Source: Nitrosomonas sp. Nm84
GTDB lineage: Bacteria > Pseudomonadota > Gammaproteobacteria > Burkholderiales > Nitrosomonadaceae
Assembly: GCF_003201565.1 (NCBI RefSeq)
Contig: NZ_QJJP01000005.1
Coordinates: 62,001 to 126,000 of the forward strand
DNA: 64,000 nt
Reading direction: 5' to 3'
Below, one piece after another: positions 18,258 through 27,787 of the stretch (the first letter of the stretch is position 1; every line of letters begins with the position of its first letter). The notes beneath the pieces are model-generated. The model did not search any database. It was not told the origin of the DNA and worked only from the letters and a program-made list of their open reading frames with translations. The translations under genes were made by a program, and so were the position numbers.

Positions 18258-18454
18258 ATTTTATGTTCCTAAAACGGTTTTTTAAGATATTAACAGAACG
18301 ATTTATTCGGAACAATGTTTTGGAACACATTATCAGGAGTTTTTATATCGAGTTAGGGTAGGGCGCCTGTTGTTCCACAAACGATCGTTTTTGGAACAGT
18401 CAAAAGGGGGTTTTAGTAGGAATTTTTGGTAAAATTTCACGAAACATACATTGC
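18258..18454. promoter_or_regulatory. Candidate res site upstream of the resolvase gene
   Basis: Repeated GGAACA / TGTTCC half-sites occur at about 18299, 18315, 18373 and 18394, some paired in inverted orientation, in the 200 bases upstream of the recombinase start. Resolvases bind paired inverted half-sites upstream of their own gene, so this probably is the recombination site and the autoregulated promoter. Confidence 0.5.
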
Positions 18455-18483
18455 TTGACATTTGTGCATACATATTGTACATA
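18455..18483 (+). promoter_or_regulatory. Predicted sigma70 promoter of brnTA
   Basis: TTGACA at 18455-18460 and TACATA at 18478-18483 are separated by 17 bases. The -10 box ends six bases before the brnT ATG, so the transcript would be almost leaderless. An imperfect palindrome (ACATATTGTACATAT) overlaps the -10 box and could be the BrnA operator. Confidence 0.5.
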
Positions 18484-18489
18484 TAACAA

Positions 18490-18774
18490 ATGCGCTATGA
18501 ATGGAATCCAGATAAAGACAAAGCAAATCTAAAGAAGCATGGCATTGGTTTTAATGAAGCGTGCCAAATTTTTAAAAACGATGTTTTTACATGGATTGAT
18601 AATCGTAAAAATTACAACGAGACGCGAAAAATAAGCATTGGTTCGCTTGACGGGGAAATCATCATCGTTGTTGTTCACACAGATAGAAATGGTCTAACGC
18701 GTATTATTTCAGCGAGACCGGCCAAGATGAAAGAAAGGAGATTGTACAATGAGCATATTAAAAAAACGTCTTAA
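18490..18774 (+). CDS. brnT: BrnT-family toxin
   Basis: A 94-residue protein with the family pattern YEWNPDKDKANLKKHGIGFNEA, R(K)ISIG, and RIISARPAKMKERRLYNE. BrnT is a ribonuclease-type toxin with a RelE-like fold. Translation overlaps that of the antitoxin by 26 bases, with toxin first, as is normal for brnTA. Confidence 0.92.
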   Translation: MRYEWNPDKDKANLKKHGIGFNEACQIFKNDVFTWIDNRKNYNETRKISIGSLDGEIIIVVVHTDRNGLTRIISARPAKMKERRLYNEHIKKTS

Positions 18775-19003
18775 GGAAATTAAAGCTATTAAGGATGAAG
18801 ATATAGATTGCAGCGACATTCCAGAACTTGACGAGACTTTCTGGAAAAATGCAGTACTTGTGCATCCTGAGAAAAAAGAACGTTTAACGGTGCGCTTTGA
18901 TGCGGATATGGTTGAATGGTTTAAAAATCAAGGTAAAGGCTACCAAACCAGAATGAATACTATTTTGAGAAGCTTTTACGAAGCCCATAAAAATGAATCG
19001 TGA
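18749..19003 (+). CDS. brnA: BrnA-family antitoxin
   Basis: An 84-residue protein with an N-terminal toxin-wrapping segment (DIPELDETFWKNA) and a C-terminal ribbon-helix-helix (ERLTVRFDADMVEWFKNQGKG; then YQTRMNTILRSFYEAH). It binds BrnT and represses the operon. A strong AGAAAGGAG precedes the start within brnT. Confidence 0.92.
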   Translation: MSILKKRLKEIKAIKDEDIDCSDIPELDETFWKNAVLVHPEKKERLTVRFDADMVEWFKNQGKGYQTRMNTILRSFYEAHKNES

Positions 19004-19109
19004 ATTAAGGCTCTGTTGCAAAAAATGATTTTTGAAGAAATGTGGATCTAAAAGAAATCTGAAGAGCTATTGGTTGCGAAGACAATATGGACGCGCCTTA
19101 TTTTTTGCA

Positions 19110-19561
19110 GGGGGTGTAAATAATTTTGTGTAAATGGTCATTTAGCAGGAAACTGCTTATATGCTTTTGGAGTAAAAATGACTACACGCAAATCCCTACC
19201 GACCGACTTAATTGATAGCCTGCTGGCTGATTACAAAAAACCAGAAGATTTAATCGGTGAGAATGGTCTTCTCAAGCAACTCACCAAAGCGTTGAGTGAA
19301 CGTGCCTTGCAAGCAGAAATGGCCGGGCATCTTGGTCACGATAAGCACGAAACTGTAACCAATTCCACCGGCAATGTCAGAAATGGTAAAAATCGCAAGA
19401 CCCTAAAAGGTGAATTCGGTAAATTGCCCATCGAGATCCCCCGTGACCGTGAAGGCAGTTTCGAGCCACAAATCATTCCCAGGCATCAAACCCGCTGGGT
19501 GGGCTTTGATGACAAGATCATCTCGTTGTATGCCCGAGTTTTATGTTCCATTGTTCCCTAA
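19110..19561 (+). pseudogene. IS256-family element, 5' fragment
   Basis: A terminal repeat-like sequence (GGGGGTGTAAATAATTTTGT, from 19110) precedes a transposase frame at 19178. The 127-residue product matches the N-terminus of IS256-family (mutator-type) transposases (ADYKKPEDLIGENGLLKQLTK; LQAEMAGHLGHDKHE; SFEPQIIPRHQ) but leaves the family after ISLYAR and stops; about two thirds are missing. A matching right end with a C-terminal fragment lies at 52.6-52.8 kb. Just upstream (19010) GGCTCTGTTGCAAAA looks like the end of an unrelated IS, probably a further remnant. Confidence 0.85.
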
Positions 19562-19655
19562 ACCCCAAAATCGGCATGTAATTTACCCTGAAACAATATA
19601 TTAAAAGCTGAATAATGATTAAAATGTGCGACTAAAAAAAACTTCAGGGGAAAGT

Positions 19656-22600
19656 ATGTCAGCCTTACGGGAACTACTCGCAAGCTATCGAAGCGCATCA
19701 CGCACCGAACGAGAAAAAGGCACGTACTTTGAATTACTGATTAAGGATTTTATAAAGAAGGATCCTATCCAATCTGCCCAATATTCTGATGTATGGACGT
19801 ATTCGGAATGGGCAGATCAACAAGGCATAGGAAAGCGTGACGATGGTATAGACCTGGTTGCTAGTCTGATTAAAGAAAATGGATTTTGTGCAATTCAATG
19901 CAAATTCTATGATGAAAACTATCGAATGCAAAAATCTGACGTGGATTCATTCTTTACCGCCTCCGGTAAAAAAGAATTCACACGCCGTTTGATCGTAGAC
20001 ACTACCAGCCGCAATTGGAGTGAACCCGCAGAAAGTGCCCTAAGTGGACAATCGACCAATACACTGCGCATTGGCTTATCTGAACTAGAAAATAGCCCGA
20101 TTGATTGGAGTGTATACACACCAAGCACAGTTAAACTTAAGCCTAAGAAGAAACCGAGAGATCACCAGATTGCCGCAATAAAAGCGGTTAAAGAAGGTAT
20201 GGCGCTCGCAGACCGTGGCAAGATGATTATGGCTTGTGGCACGGGTAAAACCTTCACCAGTTTAAAGATTGCCGAAGAAATCACAGGTGCAGGCAAGCAA
20301 GTATTATTTCTAGTGCCATCCTTGTCTTTAATGTCACAAATCATTACGGAATGGACAATTGAAAGTGCCCTTCCGTTACGTTCTTTTGCCGTATGTTCCG
20401 ATGTGCAAGTTGGCAAGCGCAAAAGCAGCGATGATCTGGCAGATATCAATATTCATGATCTTGCCTACCCGGCCACTACCCATGCAAAAAAGCTAGCTGA
20501 AAAAATAGCGCATCCTCACGATGGTGAAATGACCGTCATTTTTGCGACGTACCAATCTATTCAGGTTATATCTGAAGCACAAATGAAATATGGATTACCT
20601 GCATTTGATCTGATTATCTGTGATGAAGCGCACCGCACCACGGGTGCCACTTTAGATGGTGAAGATGAATCAAATTTTGTAAAGATTCATGATTCAGATT
20701 ATATCAAGGGTGCAAAGCGTCTTTACATGACAGCCACCCCGCGCATCTTTGGTGATGCCATCAAAACCAAAGCCAAGGAAGTTGATGCCGTTCTCGCATC
20801 AATGGATAACCCTGCTTTATATGGCGAAACGCTGTATGAATTAAGTTTTTCTTATGCAGTACAAAAACAATTACTGACCGATTATAAAGTGCTGGTATTG
20901 GCCGTTGATGAAACGCTGGTAAGTGAAGGCGTGCAAAAGCGTTTAACCGATACGGACAGCGAATTAATACTGGATGATGCCACCAAAATCATTGGCTGTT
21001 ATCGCGCTTTAAGCAAACTGGATATCAAAGCGGATGTAGTGTCTGATTCAGAACCTATGCGCCGGGCAGTGGCATTTTGCCGAGACATTAAAAGTTCAAA
21101 GCGTATAAAGGATGAATTCGCCCTTGTCATTAATGAATATCTCAAAAACCAATCACTACCCGAAGATTTTCAGCCCCTTAATTGTGAAGCCGATCATGTG
21201 GATGGCACTTTCAATGCCACGGCACGCAATAGCCGGTTAAGCTGGTTAAAAGAAGATACTGATAAAAACACGTGTCGAATATTGAGCAATGCCCGCTGTT
21301 TATCGGAAGGGGTGGATGTACCCGCACTAGATGCCATTTTATTTTTACACCCGCGCAAATCACAGATTGATGTAGTGCAATCGGTTGGCCGTGTCATGCG
21401 CCGAGCGGAGGGCAAGAACATGGGGTATGTGATTTTACCCATTGGCGTACCCGCTGGCATGCCAGCTGAAGAAGCCCTAAAAAACAATGAAAAATACAAA
21501 GTTGTCTGGCAAATCTTAAATGCCTTGCGTTCCCATGATGACCGCTTTGATGCCACGATTAACAAGTTGGATTTGGGCGCTGATGTCAGCAGCAAGATAG
21601 AAATCATTGCGGTCAGCAATACTTTACCCGATCGGCAAGGCACAAAAAAGGAAGGCAGCAATATTGGGGCTGGTGGCTATGAGAGCAATGAGAATGAATC
21701 CTTTGAAATCAGCAAAGATAAAACCTTAAACCAAACCAGCTTTGCTTTTGATGAATTCCAGAAAGCCATATACGCGAAAATCGTAAAGAAATGCGGCAAG
21801 CGTGATTATTGGGAAAACTGGGCTAATGATATTGCACGTATTGCGCAAACGCACGTGACCCGCATCACGGCTTTATTGAAAGACAAGAATGGCCGGGAAT
21901 ATGTGGCTTTTGCAAAGTTTCTCGAAGAATTGCGCGATGATTTGAATGAGAGCATCACCGAGACTGAAGCCATAGAAATGCTGGCACAGCACATTATCAC
22001 CAAGCCGGTATTTGATGCTTTGTTTGAAGGTTACAGCTTTACCCAGCACAACCCGGTATCACAGGCCATGCAAAGCGTGCTGGATGTCTTACAAGAGCAA
22101 AACCTTGAGAAAGAAACCGATACGCTACAAAAATTCTATGACAGCGTCAGAATGAAGGCGACTGGAATTGATAACGCCATAGGCAAACAACGCATCATTG
22201 TTGAGTTATACGACAAGTTTTTTAAAAATGCTTTCCCTAAAATGACCGTCCGGCTGGGTATTGTGTACACCCCGGTTGAAGTGGTGGATTTTATTATTCA
22301 CAGTATCAATGACGCATTACAGCAAGAATTCAATCAAACACTGGGCAGCCCCAATGTGCATATACTTGATCCCTTTACAGGAACGGGCACATTCATCACC
22401 CGGCTATTACAAAGTGGATTGATTGATCGGCAACAATTAGCCTATAAATACGAGAATGAAATCCATGCCAATGAAATCGTGTTGCTGGCTTATTACATCG
22501 CAGCCATAAACATTGAAGCGGCTTATCACAGCATAATGGGCGGAGATTATGAACCCTTCAATGGCATTTGCTTGACCGATACTTTCCAGCTTCACGAAAA

Positions 22601-22955
22601 AGACGATTTAGTCAGCAATATGCTGGTGGCTAATAGCACCCGAAGGAAGAAGCAAAAGGCGTTGGATATACGAGTGATTATGGGCAATCCGCCTTATTCA
22701 GCAGGGCAAACCAGTGCCAATGATAATAACGCCAATATTGCTTATCCTAAGTTAGATGAGAGCATCCGTGATACCTATGCTGCCTATTCAACTGCTACCA
22801 ATAAAAATGCTTTGTATGATTCCTATATTCGCGCAATGCGATGGGCAAGTGATCGAATTGGGGATAGTGGCGTAGATTGGATTTGTGAGCAATGCGGGAT
22901 TTATCGAAGCCAATACAGCCGATGGGTTAAGGAAATGCTTGGCCGAAGAATTTAG
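19656..22955 (+). CDS. Type ISP restriction-modification enzyme, N-terminal part (nuclease-helicase-methylase)
   Basis: From the ATG at 19656 (ribosome-binding AGGGGAAAG; the frame opens at a GTG 30 bases earlier) the protein has an Mrr-like nuclease motif (GIDLVA ... AIQCKFY, about residues 62-85), a superfamily 2 helicase (Walker A ACGTGKT at about 195, DEAH at about 322), and an N6-adenine methylase start (DPFTGTGTF at about 905; NPPY at about 1010). This is the order of single-chain type ISP enzymes of the LlaGI/LlaBIII kind. The frame is lost at about 22873-22876; residues after GDSGV are out of frame. The target-recognition part follows in the next entry. Confidence 0.88.
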   Translation: MSALRELLASYRSASRTEREKGTYFELLIKDFIKKDPIQSAQYSDVWTYSEWADQQGIGKRDDGIDLVASLIKENGFCAIQCKFYDENYRMQKSDVDSFFTASGKKEFTRRLIVDTTSRNWSEPAESALSGQSTNTLRIGLSELENSPIDWSVYTPSTVKLKPKKKPRDHQIAAIKAVKEGMALADRGKMIMACGTGKTFTSLKIAEEITGAGKQVLFLVPSLSLMSQIITEWTIESALPLRSFAVCSDVQVGKRKSSDDLADINIHDLAYPATTHAKKLAEKIAHPHDGEMTVIFATYQSIQVISEAQMKYGLPAFDLIICDEAHRTTGATLDGEDESNFVKIHDSDYIKGAKRLYMTATPRIFGDAIKTKAKEVDAVLASMDNPALYGETLYELSFSYAVQKQLLTDYKVLVLAVDETLVSEGVQKRLTDTDSELILDDATKIIGCYRALSKLDIKADVVSDSEPMRRAVAFCRDIKSSKRIKDEFALVINEYLKNQSLPEDFQPLNCEADHVDGTFNATARNSRLSWLKEDTDKNTCRILSNARCLSEGVDVPALDAILFLHPRKSQIDVVQSVGRVMRRAEGKNMGYVILPIGVPAGMPAEEALKNNEKYKVVWQILNALRSHDDRFDATINKLDLGADVSSKIEIIAVSNTLPDRQGTKKEGSNIGAGGYESNENESFEISKDKTLNQTSFAFDEFQKAIYAKIVKKCGKRDYWENWANDIARIAQTHVTRITALLKDKNGREYVAFAKFLEELRDDLNESITETEAIEMLAQHIITKPVFDALFEGYSFTQHNPVSQAMQSVLDVLQEQNLEKETDTLQKFYDSVRMKATGIDNAIGKQRIIVELYDKFFKNAFPKMTVRLGIVYTPVEVVDFIIHSINDALQQEFNQTLGSPNVHILDPFTGTGTFITRLLQSGLIDRQQLAYKYENEIHANEIVLLAYYIAAINIEAAYHSIMGGDYEPFNGICLTDTFQLHEKDDLVSNMLVANSTRRKKQKALDIRVIMGNPPYSAGQTSANDNNANIAYPKLDESIRDTYAAYSTATNKNALYDSYIRAMRWASDRIGDSGVDWICEQCGIYRSQYSRWVKEMLGRRI

Positions 22956-24576
22956 TCGGGTTTATGTGTTTCATTTACGTGGGAATCAGCGTACATCGGG
23001 CGAATTATCACGTAAAGAAGGCGGCAAGATTTTTGGAAGTGGTAGCCGGGCACCGATTGCTATCAGTATTTTGATTAAAAATCCCAAAGCTGCTGAGCAT
23101 GGACAAATCTATATGCACGACATTGGTGATTATTTAAGCCGTGAAGATAAGCTTGCCAAAGTTAATGCATTCAAAAGCATAGATGGAATAACAAAAGCGA
23201 ATGGTTGGCTACCCATTACACCGGATAAGCATCATGACTGGGTAGGGCAGCGTGATAGTAGTTTTAGTGAATTTATTAGTTTGGGGGATAAGAAGGATAA
23301 AGGTACGGTGACGGTTTTTGAGAATTATTCAAGTGGAGTTAAAACTAATCGTGATGCCTGGTGTTATAACTTTTCTAAGAATAGTCTAGTACACAACATG
23401 AAGAACATGATTGATTTTTATAACCATGAAATGCTGCGTTATAAAGCGGCTTGCAAAGGTTTAACAGAAGAAAGATACCCAGATATTAATGACTTCATAA
23501 ATGCAGATTCAACGAAAATTAGTTGGAATCGTGGTTTTAAGAATGATCTTGCCCGATTTGTTTTTCATGAATATCAAGAAAATGGTTTAGTTACAGGTGT
23601 ATATCGACCATTTACAAAAAATCATGTTTACTTCAGCAAGCATATGAATGACATGATTTATCAAATGCCGCGCATTTTTCCCGATGCAACGGCTGATAAT
23701 CGGGTGATTTGTGTGACTGGGAGGGGGGAAACCGTAGGATTTTCCGCGTTGATCGTAGATAAGCTCCCAAATTTGCACACCATTGCATCAGGTCAATGCT
23801 TCCCCCTCAAACTCTATGAAAAAAACTCAGCACAAGATGAATCATTAAATTCTGGTGATGTGCATGATGATTTGTTTGAAAAAAATCAAAAAATATCAAT
23901 TAACACTGATGCTGAATACACCATAAAAGACGGTATAACCAATGCAGGGCTGATACATTTCCAATCAGCTTATCCAACAGAACCCATCAATAAAGAAGAT
24001 GTTTTTTATTACATCTATGGATTATTACATTCTGAAGATTACAAAAAGCGTTATGCCGATAATCTCAGCAAAGAATTGCCGCGTATTCCTTGTGTGAAAA
24101 AGGCCAGTGATTTTTGGACATTCAGCCAAGCAGGCCGTGATTTGGCAGAGCTGCATATCAATTATGAATCGGTAGAATCTTACCCCGTCAATTTTGCAGG
24201 CGGTGAATTATTCATGGGTAATTTTAGCGATGCTGATTACCGGGTAGAACAAATGAAATTTGGCAAGAAAAATAAGGAAACTGACAAATCCACGGTTATT
24301 TATAACCACAAGATTACCATGACGCATATTCCATTAGATGCCTATGAATATGTAGTGAATGGCAAGCCAGCCTTAGAGTGGGTGATGGAACGTCAAGCAG
24401 TGACCAGACATAAAGAAAGCGGTATCGTCAACGATGCAAACAACTGGGCAATTGAAACCATGCACGATGCCGCCTATCCGCTCATATTATTTCGGCGCGT
24501 GATTACTGTCAGTCTGAAAACGATGGAAATTGTTAAGAATTTGCCACGACTAGATATTGCAGTGAGTCAGGCTTAG
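22885..24576 (+). CDS. Type ISP restriction-modification enzyme, C-terminal part (frameshifted)
   Basis: This 563-residue frame continues the methylase (SNAGFIEANTADGLRKCLAEEF; VYVFHLRGN) and the target-recognition domain of the preceding gene. GGCGTAGATTGG in the first frame would give GVIGFVSNAGF if one base were removed, so a single-base insertion at about 22873-22876 splits the gene. Joined, the product would be about 1640 residues, the usual type ISP size. Possible explanations are a real inactivating mutation, phase variation or a sequencing error; the site is not a long homopolymer. Alone this half has no start signal of its own. Confidence 0.85.
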   Translation: MSNAGFIEANTADGLRKCLAEEFSRVYVFHLRGNQRTSGELSRKEGGKIFGSGSRAPIAISILIKNPKAAEHGQIYMHDIGDYLSREDKLAKVNAFKSIDGITKANGWLPITPDKHHDWVGQRDSSFSEFISLGDKKDKGTVTVFENYSSGVKTNRDAWCYNFSKNSLVHNMKNMIDFYNHEMLRYKAACKGLTEERYPDINDFINADSTKISWNRGFKNDLARFVFHEYQENGLVTGVYRPFTKNHVYFSKHMNDMIYQMPRIFPDATADNRVICVTGRGETVGFSALIVDKLPNLHTIASGQCFPLKLYEKNSAQDESLNSGDVHDDLFEKNQKISINTDAEYTIKDGITNAGLIHFQSAYPTEPINKEDVFYYIYGLLHSEDYKKRYADNLSKELPRIPCVKKASDFWTFSQAGRDLAELHINYESVESYPVNFAGGELFMGNFSDADYRVEQMKFGKKNKETDKSTVIYNHKITMTHIPLDAYEYVVNGKPALEWVMERQAVTRHKESGIVNDANNWAIETMHDAAYPLILFRRVITVSLKTMEIVKNLPRLDIAVSQA

Positions 24577-24640
24577 GTGTAACAGCTTGCAAACATCCGC
24601 TAGAACTCAAATTAACTGCAATATAATATTCACAAAATCT

Positions 24641-25387
24641 ATGGAATTGAAAATACTAAAAAGAATATTTGAAAGAAAACAAAAACATGCTCCCCAAAAG
24701 GATTGCATCACTTGTCATGAGCAAATACATGCTGCAGCTAGAGTCTGTCATCATTGTGGTAGTTATCAGAACTGGAGAAGACATCTAGATTTTGGGAATC
24801 TATCACTTGCCTTGGTTGTTGCTTTCGTTTCAGTAATATCTATGGGGGTACCGCTTATACTTCAGGCAATTAAGCCTGATAACTCAGAAATTTCCATAGC
24901 TTATATTGACCGAGCAGATGCTATGGTGTCAATAATTGCTTCCAATAAAGGGACGCGTATGGCGATGATGAATACGTTAGCATTCATGACTATTACCATC
25001 TTAGATAATGACCAAGTAGAAAAAGAATATAAGCTTGTGTTTCGTAATATGAACGACGCTGACGCGCAAAATAACATTTCCGCAAGAAACACACTTTCGG
25101 TTCCAGAGGGTACAAGTTTGCTGTTTTATTATGGCATTATGCTAGATGAAATTACTGAAAGAGAACTCGTGAGATTATCAAGGGATAGAAGTCTAACGAT
25201 TGATAATATTCAGCAATGTGAATTCAAAGTTATACATATAAATTTCGACGGGAAGGAGGATATCAATTCATTGGTTATCTTTGATAGATTGAAAATCCAA
25301 GAGCCTGTGCTCAGCCTGCTTGGTTCGATGAACTGTTTAAACAAAATACCCGAGCCATTGGTTGATAAGTATAAGTTATTCTTGTAG
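24641..25387 (+). CDS. Unrecognised membrane protein with N-terminal zinc ribbon
   Basis: About 248 residues from the ATG at 24641 (an upstream TTG frame at 24587 is less convincing). The N-terminus holds two CxxC pairs (CITC and CHHC, a zinc-ribbon pattern), followed by one transmembrane helix and a C-terminal domain of about 150 residues. The latter contains beta-strand patterns (AMVSIIASNKG; FMTITILDND) without a family I recognise. It starts 64 bases after the type ISP gene, on the same strand, and may be co-transcribed with it. Confidence 0.6.
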   Translation: MELKILKRIFERKQKHAPQKDCITCHEQIHAAARVCHHCGSYQNWRRHLDFGNLSLALVVAFVSVISMGVPLILQAIKPDNSEISIAYIDRADAMVSIIASNKGTRMAMMNTLAFMTITILDNDQVEKEYKLVFRNMNDADAQNNISARNTLSVPEGTSLLFYYGIMLDEITERELVRLSRDRSLTIDNIQQCEFKVIHINFDGKEDINSLVIFDRLKIQEPVLSLLGSMNCLNKIPEPLVDKYKLFL

Positions 25388-25482
25388 TAAATTTATAGTT
25401 AGCAATTAAGCCCACACCGATTTAAACAACAATTAGCGATGCTTGCAAGTCCTACGAATTACATTTGCAAGCCGCTACATAT

Positions 25483-25517
25483 AAGGGGGTATGACCGCTT
25501 TGCAGTCATACCCCCTT
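25483..25517. terminator. Bidirectional terminator between convergent genes
   Basis: A 13-bp perfect stem (AAGGGGGTATGAC / GTCATACCCCCTT) with a nine-base loop lies midway between the two convergent membrane-protein genes. It can serve both strands, although T-tracts are short. Confidence 0.7.
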
Positions 25518-25544
25518 CGCGGTTTGTTTATATATTTAAGTTTA

Positions 25545-26354
25545 TTACTGTTCTTTAATAGAGTTTGTTTCAGCAACATCTTTCTTATCATTGAAGGAGT
25601 GAAAGTCCGCTAGAATATCAAAAAACGATTTGCTCTGAGATTGTAAAGTTATTTTTAGAGTAACAATTGCTGATTCTCGAACAATTTCTATCTTCTTATC
25701 ATTTTTATCCCAAAAGAATACATGCGATCCAGTTTTGCCAAGATAGGTAATATCTCGATGAGTATCGTTTATTTCAATTGTCGAATCAGCGTTTCTCTTA
25801 TCAATGGCAGAAAGCGTGCCCCAAGGATAGGAAAACAGAAATATCCAAGTTAATGCCAGTAAAACATTTGTTCGTAGTCTCTGATTTTGTATAACATCTA
25901 CCAAAAAATCAGTTTCGATATTCTGAGCTATTATTGTAATTATGGGGAACAATAAAATCGCAGAGAGGATCCATCGAATTGGCTCAGTCATAGATAAAAT
26001 TGGATATAGGCCACCCAATAACCAAACAAGCGCAATTAATCTGCGATATTTCCAAAGAAATTCTAATTCAGCAAGCTTGGATGTTTCACTTCCAGCAAAG
26101 CGAATTGAAGCATTCAAAGGAATTATTAAAATTTCAATTAAGAGAAATGACAAAATGAAAGGAGTACTAAAAATAATTAGATGATAAATAGACATCTTCA
26201 AAATATCTGATATTTCAATATATTCGAAAATATTTATATCAAAAGAGCCCCAATATCCAAGCAAGTAAAATGTGGATATTATGATGCTATAAGCCATCAG
26301 CAAAGAAAAATATTTTGTTAAATTCAAAAACATTGTTAAAGCATCTATAACCAT
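25545..26354 (-). CDS. Unrecognised integral membrane protein
   Basis: A 269-residue protein with about five hydrophobic segments (about 10-32, 55-78, 105-122, 127-145 and 160-180) and a soluble C-terminal domain of about 85 residues (GKTGSHVFFWDKNDKK). No catalytic motif is visible. It faces the zinc-ribbon membrane protein across a shared terminator and lies between the restriction gene and the tra cluster. Function unknown. Confidence 0.6.
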   Translation of the reverse strand: MVIDALTMFLNLTKYFSLLMAYSIIISTFYLLGYWGSFDINIFEYIEISDILKMSIYHLIIFSTPFILSFLLIEILIIPLNASIRFAGSETSKLAELEFLWKYRRLIALVWLLGGLYPILSMTEPIRWILSAILLFPIITIIAQNIETDFLVDVIQNQRLRTNVLLALTWIFLFSYPWGTLSAIDKRNADSTIEINDTHRDITYLGKTGSHVFFWDKNDKKIEIVRESAIVTLKITLQSQSKSFFDILADFHSFNDKKDVAETNSIKEQ

Positions 26355-26497
26355 TCAATGAAATCAATAAAGAGGCTTAAGATTAAATCACTTTTTAAGT
26401 CCTAACAAATAGTATTCCATCAGCAAGAGTTGGACAAAATAGCTTGAATGCCTAAGAGAGGGTGCGTTTAAACAAACGACACCGAAGTCCCATAGGT

Positions 26498-26540
26498 GGT
26501 CGAGTAAGCCGGAGGAATTACACCCCCAGCTTACTCGACC
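26498..26540 (-). terminator. Terminator of the traK-traL-traM operon
   Basis: A 12-bp perfect stem (GGTCGAGTAAGC / GCTTACTCGACC) begins two bases past the traM stop on the minus strand. The loop is 19 bases. It probably ends the leftward tra operon. Confidence 0.6.
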
Positions 26541-26541
26541 T

Positions 26542-26991
26542 CTACATAGTTAAAAATACATAAAGAATAATGACGGCAGAAATTGACGTAATGAGTGCGG
26601 CAATGATATTTAATATCGCCGTTTGTCTTGATGCCTGGATTGTGTTGTGAACCTGGCTGAATCCGGAACTTAATTCATGCTTCCATTGTTCTATAATCAC
26701 TCTGGACTGCTCTTCCATTACCCTAGCAACCTCGGCCTTACTTGAGACAATGGAAGAATTCAGTATTCTATCGGAATGATTCTTTGCTTCAATAGACCAT
26801 TGGTCAGAGAACAATTCCATTTGACTCCTGAAATTATCCAACAAATCCTGCTGTGCAGACTTATTCTCTTTAATAAGATAGTCATTCATGGTGTGTAGCA
26901 TCATGATTGGATCGTCTTTGGACAATACAACCCCATGCGCTGAAGCGATTTGCTGAATGACTTCATCAACCTGTTTGCCTGACGGACTCAT
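26542..26991 (-). CDS. traM: TraM-like conjugation protein
   Basis: A 149-residue protein with a coiled helical body and one C-terminal transmembrane segment (about 125-147). It overlaps traL by four bases. In RP4 the gene after traL is traM, of about the same size, with the same C-terminal hydrophobic segment. Its exact role in transfer is not established. Confidence 0.78.
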   Translation of the reverse strand: MSPSGKQVDEVIQQIASAHGVVLSKDDPIMMLHTMNDYLIKENKSAQQDLLDNFRSQMELFSDQWSIEAKNHSDRILNSSIVSSKAEVARVMEEQSRVIIEQWKHELSSGFSQVHNTIQASRQTAILNIIAALITSISAVIILYVFLTM

Positions 26992-27722
26992 GTTAATACG
27001 GGTGATGCCAGTTCAAGCTGATCAAAAAGATCACCGCGTATGATGCTAATGCGTTGGCGCGACATAATTGTTGATTCGGGTTGTTTGATGGCATCATCGA
27101 AAGTCAGCTTGGCTTGTAAAGCATCAGCCAAGTCACGGCCGAAAGTCTCTGGCTTATACTTGGGGATATTGATAATGGCAGACACGCGATTTTTATTCTC
27201 CAGGTAAACCCGCAATGACTCAAAGTTTTTTCCTTCGAGTTCAATTTTTCCCCAAAATGGATTAAGCCAGACCACAAAAGGAACATCTTCGGGGAATTGC
27301 TTGATCATTTTTTGAAACCCATTCAAGGTATCACTTAGTGCTTGTCCGCCTGTGATTACAGTATGTATGATTAACTCCAGGCCACTTTTTTCAAGTAGGG
27401 CAGGGATGCGGTTGCTAATTAAATAATGGGATAAAGCAACAAATGTACTGGCACCATTATCAATAATCACATCCGTCTTACTTTTTGAGATTAAATCAAT
27501 CAAGCTATCAAATTTGTGTGGATCGATTTCATCATCTTCCATCAGATCTAAGCGTTTCACATTTAATGCTTTGAATCCATGAAAAGTCGCGTTAACTGGA
27601 TCTGTATCAATACAGAGGGGTGTTTTATTCTTGGAGTAATAATATTGTGCCATTACGGATGCTATAAAAGATTTGCCGACACCGCCTTTACCTTGTAAAA
27701 CTATATTTACTTTATTTGCCAT
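26988..27722 (-). CDS. traL: TraL-like P-loop ATPase of the transfer region
   Basis: A 244-residue ParA-like ATPase: LQGKGGVGKSFIA (P-loop, about 9-20), CIDTDPVNATFHG (about 37-49), IDNGASTFVALSHYLI (about 86-101), and VVWLNPFWG. The sequence is very close to TraL of RP4 and sits in the same traK-traL-traM order. TraL is accessory to DNA transfer. Confidence 0.9.
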   Translation of the reverse strand: MANKVNIVLQGKGGVGKSFIASVMAQYYYSKNKTPLCIDTDPVNATFHGFKALNVKRLDLMEDDEIDPHKFDSLIDLISKSKTDVIIDNGASTFVALSHYLISNRIPALLEKSGLELIIHTVITGGQALSDTLNGFQKMIKQFPEDVPFVVWLNPFWGKIELEGKNFESLRVYLENKNRVSAIINIPKYKPETFGRDLADALQAKLTFDDAIKQPESTIMSRQRISIIRGDLFDQLELASPVLT

Positions 27723-27787
27723 TACATGATTCCTTTTTAAGATATTGCAGCCGTAAAATTGAAACGTTTAACCCTACCATTCACTTA

